Source: Ectobius pallidus
Lineage: Eukaryota; Arthropoda; Insecta; Blattodea; Ectobiidae
NCBI GenBank assembly: GCA_964059195.1
Contig: CAXKWD010000009.1
Span: 44,053,160-44,117,159 of the forward strand
Reading direction: 5' to 3'
Length of the DNA stretch: 64,000 bases
Shown here: piece after piece, positions 35,629 to 46,984 of the stretch
Layout of the letters: every line of letters starts with the position of its first letter
Numbering within the stretch: position 1 is the stretch's first letter
Position numbers and translations under genes: made by a program
The notes under the pieces: model-generated
What the model was told of the DNA's origin: nothing
Seen by the model: only the letters and a program-made list of their open reading frames with translations
Databases searched by the model: none

Positions 35629-35934
35629 TTATTTACAATTGAGGTTAGAATCGTGCGATTGAAGCATAATTCACTAGGTCTTGAGGTATACGATAGTTTA
35701 TGTTATAATATTCATTTTATGTGGCACAAACTGAATACTAACGTAATATTACAGAATACCAATTATTTATACAATATAATATACACTCGTGATTACTTTC
35801 TCCAACACGTGAAACGACTACACAACTTCAATCACAATTCCGACCAAGACCGCCTGGAACAATCAGCTGAGCTTGACGTCCACGCTCCTGCCTGACGGCC
35901 TGGTATAGATCACAAAGGCAGTGACAGTGCACAA

Positions 35935-36237
35935 CACTTCCAGCTGTACTGCAGCGTCGCAGCTTTCAGTACATCCTCATGTTCAATATTGACGTAGGGA
36001 GGAGGTTGCTATAATAGTGCAGGAAGGGAACATTTTACTCATCGCTGTAATAGGCAGATTTGTGTGAATCCCCCGATTGGGAATAATGTAAAGAATAATT
36101 ATTTGAAAATCCAAATATCAAACAAATAGCGAAAAGTGGCGTTTCTTTGTTTGCAATGTCAGTTGCATCGATGATAACCAAGGTGTAGATGGAACGAATA
36201 ATGTAGACCTACTTACATTCGCATGTAGGTTACAGTG
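35935..36237. other. Unassigned DNA
   Basis: Nothing recognised between the P-like element and the Harbinger-type MITE. Confidence 0.55.
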
Positions 36238-36458
36238 TTAGAGCCTTTTCACACTGGATCACTTGTGACGGTCACCGGCGAACAAGCATTGGTTTAAATG
36301 GGAACTTTCATACTGGTTCACCGCGGTGACCCACCCTGACACAAGTGATGCTGCAGTGTTGAATCCGAACATATTTGACGGTCACCGCATTTTCGGATTG
36401 TCAACAGTGCAAGTTGTAGATACATAATTCAGATGTATAGTCGAGCTCAGCGAAACTA

Positions 36459-37078
36459 CGAGGACTGAATGAAAAGTAATGCCTCCACCTTCATAACTTG
36501 GGTTTCGATGGGAGTATTTTAATAAATCATCCTTAGAATGTGCCCTTTAATTACCAATATTCACTTTTCCACATAATCACCAAACAATTGGATATACTTC
36601 TGTCAACGGTGAAAAAGTTTTTAGAAGCCGTCACGGAAGAAGTCGACACTCTGTTTCCCCAACCAGCCTCTCACAGTTCTCTCACCTTCTTCATCAGATG
36701 CATAGTGAAGTCCTCGCAGATCTTCTTTCATTATCGGAAACAGATGAAAGTCAGACGGCGCTAAATCTGGACTGTATGGAGGATGCCTTAATGAAAGAAG
36801 ATCTTCGGGGACTTCACTACGCATCTGGTGAAGAAGTTGAGAGAACTGTGAGGGGCTTGGTTGCGTAAACAGAGCGTCGACTTCTTCCGTGACGGCTTCA
36901 AAAAACTTGTTCACCATTGGCAGACGTATATTCAATTGTCTGGTGATTATGTGGTAAAGTGAATATTGGTAATTAAAGGACACATTCTAAGGATTATTTC
37001 TGTGTTTGATTTATTAAAATACTCCCATCGAAACCCAAGTTATGAAGGTGAGGGCATTGCTTTTCATTCAGCCCTCGC
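36459..37078 (-). mobile_element. Palindromic mariner relic
   Basis: The ends CGAGGACTGAATGAAAAG and CTTTTCATTCAGCCCTCG are inverted, with TA at 36457-36458. The arms (about 36459-36735 and 36785-37078) are inverted copies of the same piece: the 3' end of a mariner transposase gene plus the 3' terminal repeat. Reading minus, the centre gives HPPYSPDLAPSDFHLFP, the mariner block with a catalytic aspartate, then KEDLRGLHYAS and FFRDGF. The 120-residue minus frame 36621-36983 crosses both arms, so its first half is antisense to the real gene. No N-terminal transposase part remains. Confidence 0.8.
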
Positions 37079-37090
37079 AGTTATCCAGCC

Positions 37091-37234
37091 ATGAGTTTAG
37101 ATTTGATTAATACTGAAGATCCTTTAAGTGAAGTGGAATGTCGACTTGTTATTTGGGATATCAAAAGCGATGACAAATTGTTTTATCATGTAGCTACTAT
37201 TGACAATACTAGCGGTGACCATAACAAGTGACCC
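37091..37234 (+). CDS. Short ORF inside the Harbinger-type MITE
   Basis: An open frame of about 47 residues starts MSLDLINTEDPLSEVECR and continues through LVIWDIKSDDKLFYHVAT before stopping. It lies in the right arm of the MITE, just after the mariner relic. It could be the start of a captured or original element gene cut short by internal deletion. No domain is recognised and coding status is uncertain. Confidence 0.25.
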
Positions 37235-37356
37235 ACATGTGTTTACTGCAGAAACCGGTGACTGTCACAAGTGACCCAGTGTGAAAAGCCCTTATGTTCG
37301 TTGAATATCGTTTGACTGTTTGCAAACATACCACTTTTTTTATTCACTCTGTATGT

Positions 37357-37785
37357 CAGACATGGGCAAACCCCCATCCATTGACACGCAACCCGCAAAC
37401 TTTTTTCAACTTACACATAGTTCGAAAAGAACGGATAGATGGAGACACAAGCAGACAATAAGTGCAGTGGTGGTTGCTCATTCTTAGGGAAACACTAATT
37501 TCACTTTAAAATGTACACTACAAGAAACAAATAATACAAACAATCTTGTATTTTTAATTATTCTTTTACGTGTGCAATTATTTCATTACACAAAGGCTTA
37601 GAATGTGTCATAATGCTTTTCCAATCGGAACTGTGTTGCGACCCGTCACTGCTTGCAAAGAGAGTATGACTCATGCATGGGAATAATCTACCACGTACAC
37701 CGAATGTCCGCAATGCAATCTTGTGTGTTATGCGGGAAATTCAAGAACAACAAGTGGTTCGCGAACCAGTAAATGCCCATGTATG
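37357..37785. mobile_element. 429-bp hAT-type MITE, copy 2
   Basis: It is the same element as 21001-21429, same length and almost the same sequence. It starts CAGACATGGGCAAA and ends GCCCATGTATG. The flanking duplication is CTGTATGT (37349-37356 and 37786-37793), 8 bp and perfect, and different from that of copy 1, so the two are independent insertions and not a segmental duplication. Confidence 0.93.
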
Positions 37786-37793
37786 CTGTATGT

Positions 37794-40194
37794 GAACTCA
37801 GCCTTGCAGTAGATTATTGGCTTCCTTTGGATCATAGACTTCTCGCTGGTAGCAATGGACTGTGTACGCGATAGTTTTTCATCAAATGTCTTGAATATCT
37901 TCTTTGTCCAAATGCTTGAGCCGTATATTAAACGTGTTTTTGCAGAGCTAAATGAAATTTGCATAATAATTCTAAAACATTGAAGCGAAAAGAAGAGTGA
38001 ATTGTATGAACCGAGCTGAGTTCTCCCTTCAAAGCGCTCCAGAGCTTCTTGCGCGACGTAATCTTGAAGCTAATTAACTGGCAGGGCTTCTCATGCACTT
38101 GACTCCCCCGAAACTGTTCCACTATGTCTTCATTATATCGTTTAATTGGCTTGTATATACATTGCTAGAAACTCATCTAGCATTTCTTGTACCTGATGTA
38201 ATCTGCCGGCGTGTAACGCTGAGGCTGGAGCGAACAAGTTCGCAGCTCGCTGAAAGGGAAAAGCGATGAATTTGATTAAGTGGCATAGCTCTGCAATAAG
38301 CGTTCCCATTCAGACATCTCAATTCTAATTGTGCATCCGAGTATTTGATGCACAATGCCATAAAATCAGAAGCTCTCTCTCTCTTCAGCTGGTGTGTTCT
38401 TGTGATGTTTGAACGTGACTCGTATATTAAGAGGTTGAACAAGGAGGTACAGAATGTGTGCATTCCCTCCATAAAGTTGTGTAGAAGTGAAATAAGCTGT
38501 GATTTGAAACTTGCATGAGAGATCGTGTTGCTTGGATTGAATGCCTGTACGCTTCTCTCAGTGCATCGCTAACGAGAAGAACGTTTAAGTGCTTTCATCA
38601 GAACGTGAACAAGAACATACTTATCATAAGTATCATGTTCCTGAACGGAGAACTGCGTAGGGTGGACCGAAACTTAGTGCACTACATCAGACCATACTTT
38701 TAAATTTTCGAGAACAGGAGCGTGTCGGAGTTCGCGAATGAAATTGAAGGGATAGTCAAAATCCATTACTAATATTATTTACATTATAAGAGGAAACAAA
38801 AACTTTTATTCAAGTACTAAAAGTTTGGGCACGATGCAAGGATGTCATACATTGTGCCAGCTAGAAAACAAAACTTAAATTTGATTACATTTATTGAGCG
38901 GTATATTTTCATCGTTTGTCAGACGTAAACAACTTAACTAGCCTAAATTCTTGTCAAATTCCAAATAGGCTTACTTATGACGATCTAGTAGTTACCCACA
39001 CTTTTATCGATACCGCTATGTATAGGAATACTCTTCTTAAAATAAATTTGAACACATTAGGAATACTCGTCAGTCATCTAAATAGCGGAACTAGCGAAAA
39101 TGGTGTTCTCATATTTAGCATTACAGTTATATTCGTTACACCCACACACAACACCCTATATTTTGGGAGAGAAATAAAGCTGTTGGTAGTGTGTCGTAGA
39201 TTTACTGCACGTTAAAGAACTCTGTTGACTTATAGAGAGGACCCTGGGCAAAATTACTGATCGATAGAACCTGAACTTATTACTTCCTCTCTTAGTGTTA
39301 ACGCATAAGTTAAATACTGTTTCTAGAAAGGTACTACGCACATAGGAACATATATATTTCATTTATGCTGTTGAGGTTATGTCTTTAAAATATTTACAGG
39401 ATGTGATTGCAGTTAAATGTCAAGATTGCTGAACTATTGGATACAGTTTCCATATAATATTTTAATGCATATTCCTGAAGCGTACTTCACTTTATTTTCA
39501 GAATAAATTTTAACGTACTACAACAACGGTGACGTATGCATAAGTCATTTCCTAGATATTTTGCGACCTGATTAAAATATAAAGAAAAGAGCTGTCTTTA
39601 TCGCTTTTGTAGAAGGTGATGAAGCAAATTTCAATAAAGATCGAGTGAATCAGGTCTGCGATTGGCTAATTTCAGACTCATTATTTTATGTTATTGGTCC
39701 CAATCGATAAAAAAGATGTATGAACTAAATATTTACTAAAGTTTTTTTATTACCAGGACAGACATTTCGAAGATAATTCACACACGAACGTATGATTGAT
39801 ACTAAAAATACCTTTAGGCAGGCCTACAGGCTGAGGTAGATTTCAAAGTGCTTTTGGTTTAATTTATTATCGCTGCGCAGCACTCTTCTTTTTTAGCGTT
39901 GGCATGGCAAACCCGCAGTAATAAGAACTGAATTCGGTAAAGAGGAAGAGCCTACAATCATTTGTTTTGACAACAAGAATAGGATATAATATTCTTGGAG
40001 GCAGTGCGCAAGATCAGCAATGAATAAAATTAGCAAAGCCGCTAAACAATACAAAATTATATTATAATAATTCTTTTAAGTGTTATTATTTTCAAACATT
40101 AAAATCTCGCGTCATATGAGAGCTATCAAGAAACTAGTTATTGATTTGTAGAGTACTCATCAAGAGCTTTTCAACGATATCCCACAAGACGTGG
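37794..40194. other. Unassigned DNA
   Basis: 2.4 kb in which I recognise no gene or repeat family. Minus frames 38173-38472 and plus frames 38515-38703 and 38916-39215 have no recognisable domain or supported splice structure. Confidence 0.5.
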
Positions 40195-40700
40195 TTTCAA
40201 AAGTTTCGAATTTTCATCCCCCCACCCCCACCCTCATTCGAACCCCCGAATCGTTGGTGTCACTGTGAACTCCATAGGTAGTACTCTAATTTATTCAAAC
40301 AAAGTTTCCCTCTATACTTCATAGGGGCTGAGATATACATTTTAAAAAATTTCCACCCCCTCCCCCGACCACCCCCTTGGGCCAATTTTGCTCATTAACG
40401 AACTTGTCCGAACTATTGGGCCTAGAAATAACATATTAAAATTTGGTTCAAATATCTTCAAAATTACGGCCGCTATCGTGTAAAGATATAAATATATATA
40501 TATACCGTATATATAAATATCACAAATATTTTTTTTGAACGGGCGGTGGTTTCGTACTTAGGGGAGCATGAAACGTAAAGATATGAAAGAATTTTTCGAA
40601 AATCATGACATGGTATCCATTGCAATAGGTAGATTTTTCTTCGAAATCTACCTAAAAACCAGGCTCTTTCACAACTTATCAATCTCAATATCTTGAAAAG
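40195..40700. other. C-rich patches, possible old repeat
   Basis: Two C-rich runs (CCCCCCACCCCCACCC near 40217; CCACCCCCTCCCCC near 40353) and an AT microsatellite with a TACCGTATATA centre (40490-40520) lie in a stretch whose texture resembles an old repeat. There is no second copy in the window, so I cannot classify it. Confidence 0.3.
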
Positions 40701-41706
40701 TGAAAAACACTATTATAAATGTTGTATAGTAAGGCATTTTTTAAAAACTTAAATAGACTATGAGTAAACAAACGTTGCAATTCACTTTACGAAGTAATTT
40801 GACTTATATTTATATCTCATTTGAATGTTTATAGCCAGAAGGCTTCATCTTCACATATTTATTATAAATCCAAATAATTTATTCACAAGTTGAGTGTAAG
40901 GAAACTAAAGAGTACATGAGTCTGAAATAAACTCAACATTTATTATTAAATTGTAGTTTATGATTCATGAATTTAAGGATAGTACAAAATAGTTTTATTT
41001 TCGCTTGCATGTAAATTTTAGCCTAGTTCTCATATGGGAGATGATATAATATACGCTAGACTGTAAGGGAATAGCATTTACTCCGTACTGGGGAAAAAAG
41101 TAGAATTCCGTTTTATGACGACAGTATGAATGTCCTTTCTTTATGTCACTGCGCTCTAGAAGTCGTATAATAGAATATAAATTGACAAGGTGCCAATAAG
41201 TATAAGACTATCTGCCACTGTGCTTCTATTTTTCTTTAAAAAGTGCGTCTGAGAAAAACATATTGTCAAGCAAAAAGGGGGAGTATAAGGAAATATTCAG
41301 TTTCTTAACAAATTCCTTACAATTGATCAAGTTGACAGCGCTATACTCTAGCTGCTCTGTGACCGTGAGGATGCTGTGAAGCTACATCCTACATTATTAA
41401 TAGTACGATGCATGTCCAGAACGTAGACTGGCCCGCTCCGATGCTTTCATAAATCTGGTTATTCTGCCAGGTCAGCCGGAAACAATATTCACTAAAAGCT
41501 ACGGTCTATCATGCACCCTTCTCGTGCGATTTATTATTTTTTGCTACAGTGTTTATATTTCGTCTCCAGAACAAACTTCTCATGTCTGAATATTGTGCAT
41601 ACAAATAAATGGAAAGTTTGTTTATTGTCTTGGATAAACGTTACGTATGAAAGAATTGTTTACGAATTTTTCTACATTATTTTTTCATTAAACAGTAGCC
41701 GGTAAA
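40701..41706. other. Unassigned AT-rich DNA
   Basis: Nothing recognised up to the LINE relic. Confidence 0.55.
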
Positions 41707-42295
41707 TCATTCGAACAAGTAGAGAAATTCATATATCAGGGAGCAATAATTACAGGTTCAAATGATATTAAGCTAGAAGTGTCGACTGAAATCAGGAAAT
41801 GCTTGTTTTATGCAGTTCGAAAACTTTTATCTTCCCGTCGTCTGTCCAGAAATCTAAAAAATAAAACTTTATAAGACTTTATCTTTCCTGTTGTATTACG
41901 TGGATGTGAGACATGATCGCTTACTCTTCGGGAAGAACATGATCTGAGAGCGTTCGAAAAAGGGTGCTTAAGGAAAATATTTGAACCTAAGAGGGTTGAA
42001 AAGGGGACTAGAGAAACTGCATAACGACGCGTTTCATGTGCTCTTCAACGAATGTAGCAAGGGTAATAAATCACGGAGGATGAAATGGACTGGACATGTT
42101 GCGCGCATGAGGGAGGAAAGTCATATCTAAAAAATATTGATTGGGAGACGCGAAGGGAAAATACCATTTGGAAGACCTAGGTGGGAAAACAATATTAGAA
42201 TAGATGTAAGGGAAGTAGGATTTGCGAGGGATTTGGATATAGTTAGCTCTAAATATGGGTTTAGGTAAGAGCGGCAATGAACCTCCAGGTTCCAT
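41707..42295 (+). pseudogene. Decayed LINE fragment, RT C-terminal region
   Basis: Across changing plus frames one can read FEQVEKFIYQGAIITGSND, LEVSTEIRKCLFYAVRKL, then FPVVLRGCET, LTLREEHDLRAFEKGCLRK, RRMKWTGHVARM, and GRPRWENNIRIDVREVGF. These are the conserved blocks of the C-terminal region of an endonuclease-type LINE polyprotein common in insects. A TGG codon has become TGA after GCET and at least two frameshifts are present. It is a 5'-truncated, long-dead insertion unrelated to the LOA-like element at 26.7 kb. The clade is not assigned. Confidence 0.85.
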
Positions 42296-44629
42296 AAAAT
42301 AGATCATAATTATTCATTTAACTTGCTTAGAAATTCTATATTCCCATTAAGTAACCAAGTAAATAATAGGAGGAAAATTTTAAAAGGAAGAAATAAACCT
42401 AAAAAAATATTTATATAATAAACTAAATTATTTCCTTCAATTTTTTAATTGTTCAGTATAATTAATTTTGGGTATTTTTGACAGTAGTTTTGAATAATCT
42501 TAACCAGGGCAATGTTTCACGCCTGATGTAAAACTTTGTATTCAATTAAAGAATTTATTCTGTTTCATCTGGTATCATATGTATAGTAGGGATGCGGATG
42601 TGATCTGAAGTTTGAATTTCTACTAATATAAATAAATAAAATATAAATATAAATTTTGTAGATACTATGTGTGTCAAATTCGGACAATATTTAGACGGAT
42701 AATCAAGAAGTTTAGATAGACACATTTTAATAATACGTGTTTGAAGCAAAATTAGTGGAGAAAGATTAGTTACCGAAGGTCCATCCAATCAAATTCTGTC
42801 ATACATGATACAGTAATATTATCGACTGTGTTAAAATGCATGATATTGCACCGTTGAGCTCTATCAATAAAATAAGATAGCTCAACAACATTCATTTTGT
42901 GCTGCCTATGCCTTTCGAATTCGTATGCCACCCTCAGGGCACCTTGCAGTGTTGGCGATACATTTACTTACTAAAATTTAAATGAAATTTCCTTACGATC
43001 TTGCCATGCTGATAAAGTGATTAACACGTTAAAAGTTTCCTTAAAAACTATCACTGACACATTTACTCAGCAAACACACAACGGGGAAGACTCAAGAAGA
43101 AAGTTGAAAGTGTATCACCGCTAGTATTTAATGAAGCTTTCTAAAGATTTTAATTATTTTATCAGCATGGCAAGGTCACAAGAAAATGTCATTTTAATTT
43201 TTAATAGTTAATGCATCTACGCCACCGCAGCAAGGTTCCCTCAGGATGACAAAGGAATGTCGAAAGTCCTAGGCAGCACAAAATAGAGGTAGTTGATCTT
43301 TAGGTTTTAGTCATACACTTTATCTTATAGTCGTCTGCGTTAAAGATTATTGAAAAGGGAAATTTTACTTCATCGATGTTGGAAAACTTCTTAAGTAGAT
43401 CTCTTGCGGTAATGAGAGTAGGCCTAAGATGGGTAGCACTCCCTTACATAACTTCGGAATGCATTGAAAGGTATATTTTAATTTGTATGTTAATGATTCC
43501 TTACTAAAAAATTACAGTAAAGTAATTCCTACCTTACACGATTTTCTCGTTATTACTGCAAGTAGTATTTTTCATTAACTTATAATGTTACCTGTATGCA
43601 GTGAGAGCACAGAAAAACACTTTGGTTTCAAGTATGGCAATTATTTAATAAAATCGTTTCTAATATTATCATTATTTAATCACTATTATCAGGCACACTG
43701 CAGCAATGAAATATTGAATGCATTCAGAGGAAAGACTAAGATACAATATCCAGAATTACGTAGCTTCTGATTAAAATTTCATGGGTCTCGTATAATATTT
43801 ATTGGCCATTTTTACTAATGTGTCAGAAGATAGTTTTTAAATTAACTTACCTGAGTAAAAAGTCATATATTTTATTATCTTCAGGTGCTGCGTAATGTAA
43901 AACATTATGGAGAGAAGTGCCTTGCATTGATTGTATAGTGTTGGCCAGAATGGTTGCATTATCAAACCAGGCCTAAATCTATTCTCAGCACCAGGAAAGC
44001 CTCGCGTTACACATAGGCCTAATTTATTTATTTCGTCAAGATTAGTATATTTATTTTAGTGACAAAATTAAATGCAACAACAGGATAACAGAGAGCATGA
44101 ACGTTTCACACATGTCTAGAGATTTTTGTAACTTCCTGAACGATTCACTCTCATATTGCGAAAACTGATATCTTCTTCGTTACTTGATACTACTGTATGT
44201 GCGAAACACCCTATGTTCATAAAACGTAACGAGGCAGAGTTCCCGCAGGAGTATTAATGAACATACTAGCAGGGAGAGTACATGCAGCAGCTCTCTCTAA
44301 GCGTTTTACATCTCTCATTTTCTTTAATCACACTAAGCTTTTGGCAGGAAACAATCCCCTGCTCTGTAAGCTATGTACAAGAAATAGTGGTATTGGTGTC
44401 AGTTCCACTACTGAGAAAGTCAACTCACATTATAGTCTGGATAAGAACCACAGAGGTCTATCAGTGGCAATTATTCAGCGATAGTAAAGAAAGTAATGAC
44501 TTAGCACTTAGTTTTCAAAATGTATATTTTACAAATGTTAGATTCATTTGTTCCAAAAAATATTTTTATCCAAGGGGGAACATAAAGCTGTTTTTGTTCT
44601 GGATCTTTATGTTATTGTATTATATGTAT
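42296..44629. other. Unassigned AT-rich DNA
   Basis: 2.3 kb without recognised features. The plus frame 44282-44671 (129 residues) ends in a microsatellite and has no domain I recognise. Confidence 0.5.
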
Positions 44630-44658
44630 TATATATACATATATATATATATTTATAT
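44630..44658. repeat. AT microsatellite
   Basis: Short TATA run. A second one lies at 44940-44957. Confidence 0.9.
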
Positions 44659-44689
44659 GAAAGTTGCTTGAGTGCATTAATAAGATTTT

Positions 44690-44870
44690 ATTTGAATTAT
44701 GTATCCTTCGGGGACGGGATACCATACGTATTATTCTCTTAATTTTCAAAACCAATTTACATGAAGGGTATGTCATTTATATTATACTAAGAGGCAAACT
44801 TTTATTTAGGCAGGTGAAGTTATTTGAGTTTCCGTTCAGAATTTTTCATGACCTATTGTGAAAATTAGTG
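44690..44870. repeat. Dispersed repeat family B, partial copy
   Basis: TATGTATCCTTCGGGGACGG, TTCTCTTAATTTTC, ATACTAAGAGGCAA and CAGAATTTTTCA match 8370-8535 in order with many substitutions. Same orientation as the 8-kb copy. Confidence 0.6.
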
Positions 44871-45724
44871 TTTATGTACTATAAATGTTTAAATTCTCCA
44901 CTAAGGTGTTAGAGAGTGACTGAATATTAATTTCTGACTAATATATATATATATATTTGTTTTGGTCTCCTTTATCATTTTAGTAGTACAGGCCTTGAAT
45001 CTTTGAACACGCTATATAATGAACCTAAGTAATTAAGTACGTATAGCAAAATAATGCTGTAAAAGTCTAAGTCAAAATAAATTAGAAAAGCTCAAAGAAA
45101 GGTATGTTTTTAATTAAAAAAGTTACCGAAATGTTGAGGGTACTGTCTAAACTGCTAGCTCTAGAAAATTTAAAATTTTGTACACTTAATTATAATTTAA
45201 AACCGAAGTTAATATTTAAAAATTCACTTTGTTATTTCCATTTGTTTCTTTGAGATATTAAATTCATCGATTTTTCAAAATCAAAATAAAATCAACCTCC
45301 TCTGACAGATATTGTAATTTGAACCCGACTTCTTTGTGTAAGATTATTTGATGTTCGCTCTAGAAATTTGCTGATGGATTTTGTGGTATTGTTTATACTT
45401 TTGCTTAAAAAGAATTTACCCATAAAAATGAACGTTAAAAAAAACTGACCTATGATTACTCCAATTATTTTTTTTTTAGTATTGAGATCTCTACGGACTA
45501 TCTGATTAGTAATTTTGTTACACACACTGTAAAGTATACTGCGAAAAAGTTTCACAGCTGTATATCCATTTTTGTGGGAGAAGATAGATTTTGAATGTTG
45601 CAAAATTACATGCAAATTGAAACTGCCAAAACAGGCGATTTAAGTTTGCAAGCACTGGCAGTTGAAAGCGCACTGAGGTTTAAGAATGTTGACAGCAGCA
45701 CCTGTTCCTTGCATCCAAAAGGCA
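44871..45724. other. Unassigned AT-rich DNA
   Basis: Nothing recognised; the minus frame 45292-45615 (107 residues) has no known motif. Confidence 0.5.
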
Positions 45725-45987
45725 TAACTTACTGCTTAACTGATTCATTTTTATAAAACCTAATTATTGCAGGCAGTTTAAGAGATGAGAGAAGCGCTCA
45801 TTTAACCATTTAGTCAAAAAATACTATATTTGGATTTTGGTGTCAAAAATGAAGTCTACATTGACACTAAAATCAAAAAATAGTAGCCTATTTTTTTACT
45901 AAATGGTTAAATGAGCGCTTCTCTCATGCCTTAAATTGCCTGTAATAATTAGGTTTCACAAAAATTAATCAGTTAAGCAGTAAGTTA
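45725..45987. mobile_element. 263-bp palindromic MITE
   Basis: The ends TAACTTACTGCTTAACTGAT and AGTTAAGCAGTAAGTTA are perfect inverses, and the match continues for about 120 bp with few differences (AAACCTAATTATTGCAGGCA, GAGAAGCGCTCATTTAACCA). A 20-30-bp centre separates the arms. It would fold into one long hairpin. The flanks do not reveal a clear duplication beyond TA/TAA, so the superfamily is open (Tc1/mariner or Harbinger both fit). Confidence 0.8.
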
Positions 45988-46984
45988 ATTACCTCAGCTA
46001 AAGCATGACCTTGTTGTTACTGAAAAGTTTGGCGACCTGAGATGCAATAAGAAATTTAAGTGTAATATGAATCAGTTTTGTAAGCGGCATACTTCTTCCT
46101 GTGTAGTATTTGAAACTACAGCTACGTGAGAGTTCTAATGCTATTTTTGTCTTTATTTCTTATTTTCTCTAGATGTCGTTATTTGTAAAGCTAAGAAAAC
46201 TTGAAAAGTCTTCATGTTGTACCGGCAGCGAGTGAAGTACGAGAAAAGGACAGAGAAAAGTGGTCGAGAATCGAATACTGATGTTGATTCCATACAAATT
46301 CCTCCCGACCCTCCTCCATTCTCTTCAGTTGCTTGGAGGCGTTTGCTTCTTTTGAAGTTGAAATCGCAATTGGAATAACAACCTCTTGCTGTTGTCACCT
46401 CATAAAATTAATCTTTTCTTCAGTCATGAATGCATGTAAATAGTTGTAGGAGAGAAGTAATTAATTTCTTTTTCTAACGGTGTGTCATCCAAACGAATTT
46501 GTCTTCGTCTTCCTCGACATTTCGGAAAGTCCCTGATTTACAGGCGAACCACAATATTCTAATGGGAAGCGTTTTTAGAGATTAGGTTTGCTTCGGATCC
46601 TTGACTTCTATAACAAGTCCCGTTCCTAATTCGTTCCATAATATTTCTCATGCCTTTTCGAATCTTATTCACATTCCAATCCTTTGAAGCTATGACAAAA
46701 GTCATGAACAACAATCTTTAAATTTTGTTATAATAATGTGTTGACTTTTCTCTGTGAGTTCTCTATGTTCTCTCCAGGTTATTGATAAATGAAATGAGGC
46801 AAACAATAAACATACTTTACTTTGGGAAATACTTTACTTAGGGAAGTACTTTACTTTGGGAGTCAGCTTAGGTACAATAATTTTAATACGATTCATTAAT
46901 ATAGCCTACTTATTAGCGCATATAAAAAATATAGTAAATTGAAGCTATGACTTTACCAGTATTTGCACAGACCAAGAATAAATA
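45988..46984. other. Unassigned DNA
   Basis: Nothing recognised. A minor duplicated motif (TACTTTACTTTGGGA and relatives) occurs at 46812-46863. Confidence 0.5.

Larger units (their letters stand above)
25800..35934 (-). mobile_element. P-like (THAP) DNA transposon, interrupted
   Basis: The left end 25800-25848 and the right end 35887-35934 are inverted repeats of about 48 bp sharing CACTGCCTT, GTGATCT and ACCAGGCCGTCAGGCAGG. Minus-strand relics run inward from the right end: a THAP exon, a middle region, and an RNase H fragment opening with VIDEIYVKPK, the order seen in P-element and THAP9-type transposases. Removing the nested LINE (about 5.3 kb) and SINE (0.2 kb) leaves about 4.6 kb, a plausible size for such a transposon. 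No 8-bp duplication could be matched at the ends, and the C-terminal coding part is not recognisable. The copy is dead. Confidence 0.6.
36241..37291. mobile_element. Harbinger-type MITE (TTA duplication)
   Basis: The left end GAGCCTTTTCACACTGGATC and the right end CCAGTGTGAAAAGCCC are inverted repeats extending about 37 bp through TCACTTGTGAC and GTCACCGG. The flanks are TTA at 36238-36240 and 37292-37294, the 3-bp duplication of PIF/Harbinger elements. Without the inserted mariner relic the element is about 430 bp. There is no Harbinger transposase. Additional subterminal CGGTGACC-type blocks recur on both sides. Confidence 0.82.

Noticed and set aside
36540..36764. 74-residue plus frame resembling MSFNYQYSLYHIITRQ of the minus frame
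   Set aside because: It is the antisense of the mariner gene in the left arm; the similarity of the plus and minus frames is caused by the palindrome.
41707..42295. Expressed reverse transcriptase gene
   Set aside because: Multiple frameshifts and stops, and no N-terminal part; it is a dead 5'-truncated copy.
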